Virus record (IMG/VR): IMGVR_UViG_3300020394_000844
Location: 1-25,958 of that record
DNA length: 25,958 bases
From: a virus
Reading direction: 5' to 3' (one strand)
The position numbers and the translations under genes were made by a program. The number at the start of each line of letters is the position of its first letter. Position 1 is the first letter of the stretch. The notes under the pieces are model-generated. The model worked only from the letters and a program-made list of their open reading frames with translations, was not told the DNA's origin and did no database searches. Positions 25,013 to 25,958 of the stretch are shown one piece after another.

Positions 25013-25879
25013 ATGACACAAGGCAGAAAAGTCAACTATCTTAACAACAAAGACATTCTATCTGAGATACATAAGAGTAAACTAAGTTACTGTTACATAG
25101 CAGACGAAAATTATTCAGATCCAGATATAATTGTTGAATCTGTAAAAAAGATTAATAAAACAAACATTAAACAAGCACAAATTAATCGAGCCAGTAAAAT
25201 GTCTCGTAAAGCATATGATGAAGCCATTGCCAAAGGCGATTGGACTAAAAAACCTAAACAGAAAGAATTTGCAGTAGATCCAAACTCTATTGCTGTTGAT
25301 TCTTTGGTGTTTCGTGTATCCACATATGAGCATATTCCAGATGAACCAGGTAGAAAGAAAACAACAAAAACTGTTGCTGATTCAAAAGCAAAAGTTAATT
25401 TCCCACCGTTTAAGCATTACATCTTAGATAGTAATGGAATAAACCCTAGGGAAGTTGTTAGAAGCCACTGGGTAGGTGGATTACATAATGGACATTTTAG
25501 TACTACACATGGCAGTATAACAAATGAACTAGGTAAGATGTTTATGAAATTAGTAGAACGTTACAGTCAAAGAGGTAACTGGAGAGGTTACACTTACGTT
25601 GATGAGATGCGTGGACAAGCATTAGTGCAATTAGCACAAATAGGACTACAGTTTAATGAAGCGAAAAGTGATAATCCTTTTGCATATTATACTGCAACCG
25701 TAAACAATAGTTTTACTAGAGTATTAAATTTAGAAAAACGTAATCAAACAATCAGAGATGATATTTTGATTGAACAAGGTCACTTACCAAGTTATGGCAG
25801 ACAAATCCAGCATGAGAACGAACTCAAAGAAATGAGAGAGATGGCTCAAGCAGAATTGGATAACGACCCAAGTAAGTAA
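25013..25879 (+). CDS. 55: late-transcription sigma factor gp55
   Basis: gp55 redirects host RNA polymerase to late promoters of the TATAAATA type. The N-terminus has YLNNKDILSEI (9-19), matching the T4 pattern YVNNKELLQAI. Residues about 165-250 match sigma region 2: ITNELGKMFMKLVERYSQRG, NWRGYTYVDEMRGQALVQLA, NPFAYYTATVNNSFTRVLNL, then EKRNQTIRDD. T4 gp55 is about 185 residues; this one has 288, and the extra length (about 100-120 residues, Lys-rich) lies between the N-terminal motif and region 2. It has its own sigma70-type promoter with a flanking inverted repeat and a good ribosome site. A nuclease gene of the gp47 type starts 8 nt after the stop. Confidence 0.9.
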   Translation: MTQGRKVNYLNNKDILSEIHKSKLSYCYIADENYSDPDIIVESVKKINKTNIKQAQINRASKMSRKAYDEAIAKGDWTKKPKQKEFAVDPNSIAVDSLVFRVSTYEHIPDEPGRKKTTKTVADSKAKVNFPPFKHYILDSNGINPREVVRSHWVGGLHNGHFSTTHGSITNELGKMFMKLVERYSQRGNWRGYTYVDEMRGQALVQLAQIGLQFNEAKSDNPFAYYTATVNNSFTRVLNLEKRNQTIRDDILIEQGHLPSYGRQIQHENELKEMREMAQAELDNDPSK

Positions 25880-25887
25880 GGAAACAT

Positions 25888-25958
25888 ATGGCTAACCTTT
25901 TTAAAAGGGCCGCATGTTTTACAGATATACATTACGGCTTAAAACAAAATAGTAGACA
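25888..25958 (+). CDS. 47: gp47/SbcD-like recombination nuclease, N-terminus only
   Basis: Only 23 codons lie in the window. They read MANLFKRAACFTDIHYGLKQ and run to the edge. FTDIHYG is the first metal-binding motif (D-x-H) of the calcineurin-like phosphoesterase fold, and the spacing from the start is that of gp47/SbcD, the nuclease subunit that acts with the gp46 ATPase in DNA recombination and end processing. AAGGAAA at 25878-25884 is the ribosome site. The gene probably shares the gp55 transcript. Confidence 0.7.
   Translation, partial: MANLFKRAACFTDIHYGLKQNSR

Noticed and set aside
25111-25333. Two minus-strand open frames opposite gp55
   Set aside because: Both are antisense to a well-supported sigma factor gene and carry no motif or start signal.

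Overview
The window is a piece of the virion-assembly region of a T4-like contractile-tailed phage (myovirus). Its low G+C, its sigma factor of the gp55 type and its enlarged baseplate genes fit the marine T4-like group that infects Pelagibacter or marine cyanobacteria. The host itself cannot be fixed from this window. No bacterial genes, tRNA genes, insertion sequences or CRISPR arrays were seen.

Layout, right to left along the minus strand. A late operon (24877 to 18666) encodes a gp48-like tail-tube-cap protein, a small gp53-like wedge protein, an 808-residue hub candidate and the gp5 spike/hub protein. The genes overlap or nearly touch (TAATG junctions). A second late operon (17434 leftward) encodes gp25, a greatly enlarged gp6 and a giant gene that fills the left half of the window. 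The giant frame is open from its ATG at 12591 to base 1 without a stop, so at least 4,197 codons lie here and its 3' end is outside. It carries a YHYH domain, Ig/Calx-beta-like modules, a Cys/His cluster and a Gln/Pro-rich stalk, and is probably a baseplate or adhesion component acting next to gp6.

Plus-strand genes interrupt this programme. Between the two late operons sits a three-gene island (17568-18682): an unknown 94-residue protein, an alpha/beta hydrolase with a visible Ser-Asp-His triad, and a small coiled-coil protein, behind a sigma70-type promoter. At the right end, gp55 (late sigma factor) starts behind a second sigma70-type promoter and is followed by the first 23 codons of a gp47/SbcD-type recombination nuclease.

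The two divergent intergenic regions share one architecture. On the minus strand both have GATAAATA, a close match to the T4 late -10 box TATAAATA, with a TTAAAA...TTTTAA inverted repeat at the same distance upstream. On the plus strand both have a TTGACT early-type promoter. The gp55 promoter also has a perfect 9-bp inverted repeat bracketing its -35 box. These look like paired early/late switch regions: early transcription rightward yields gp55, which then drives the leftward late operons.
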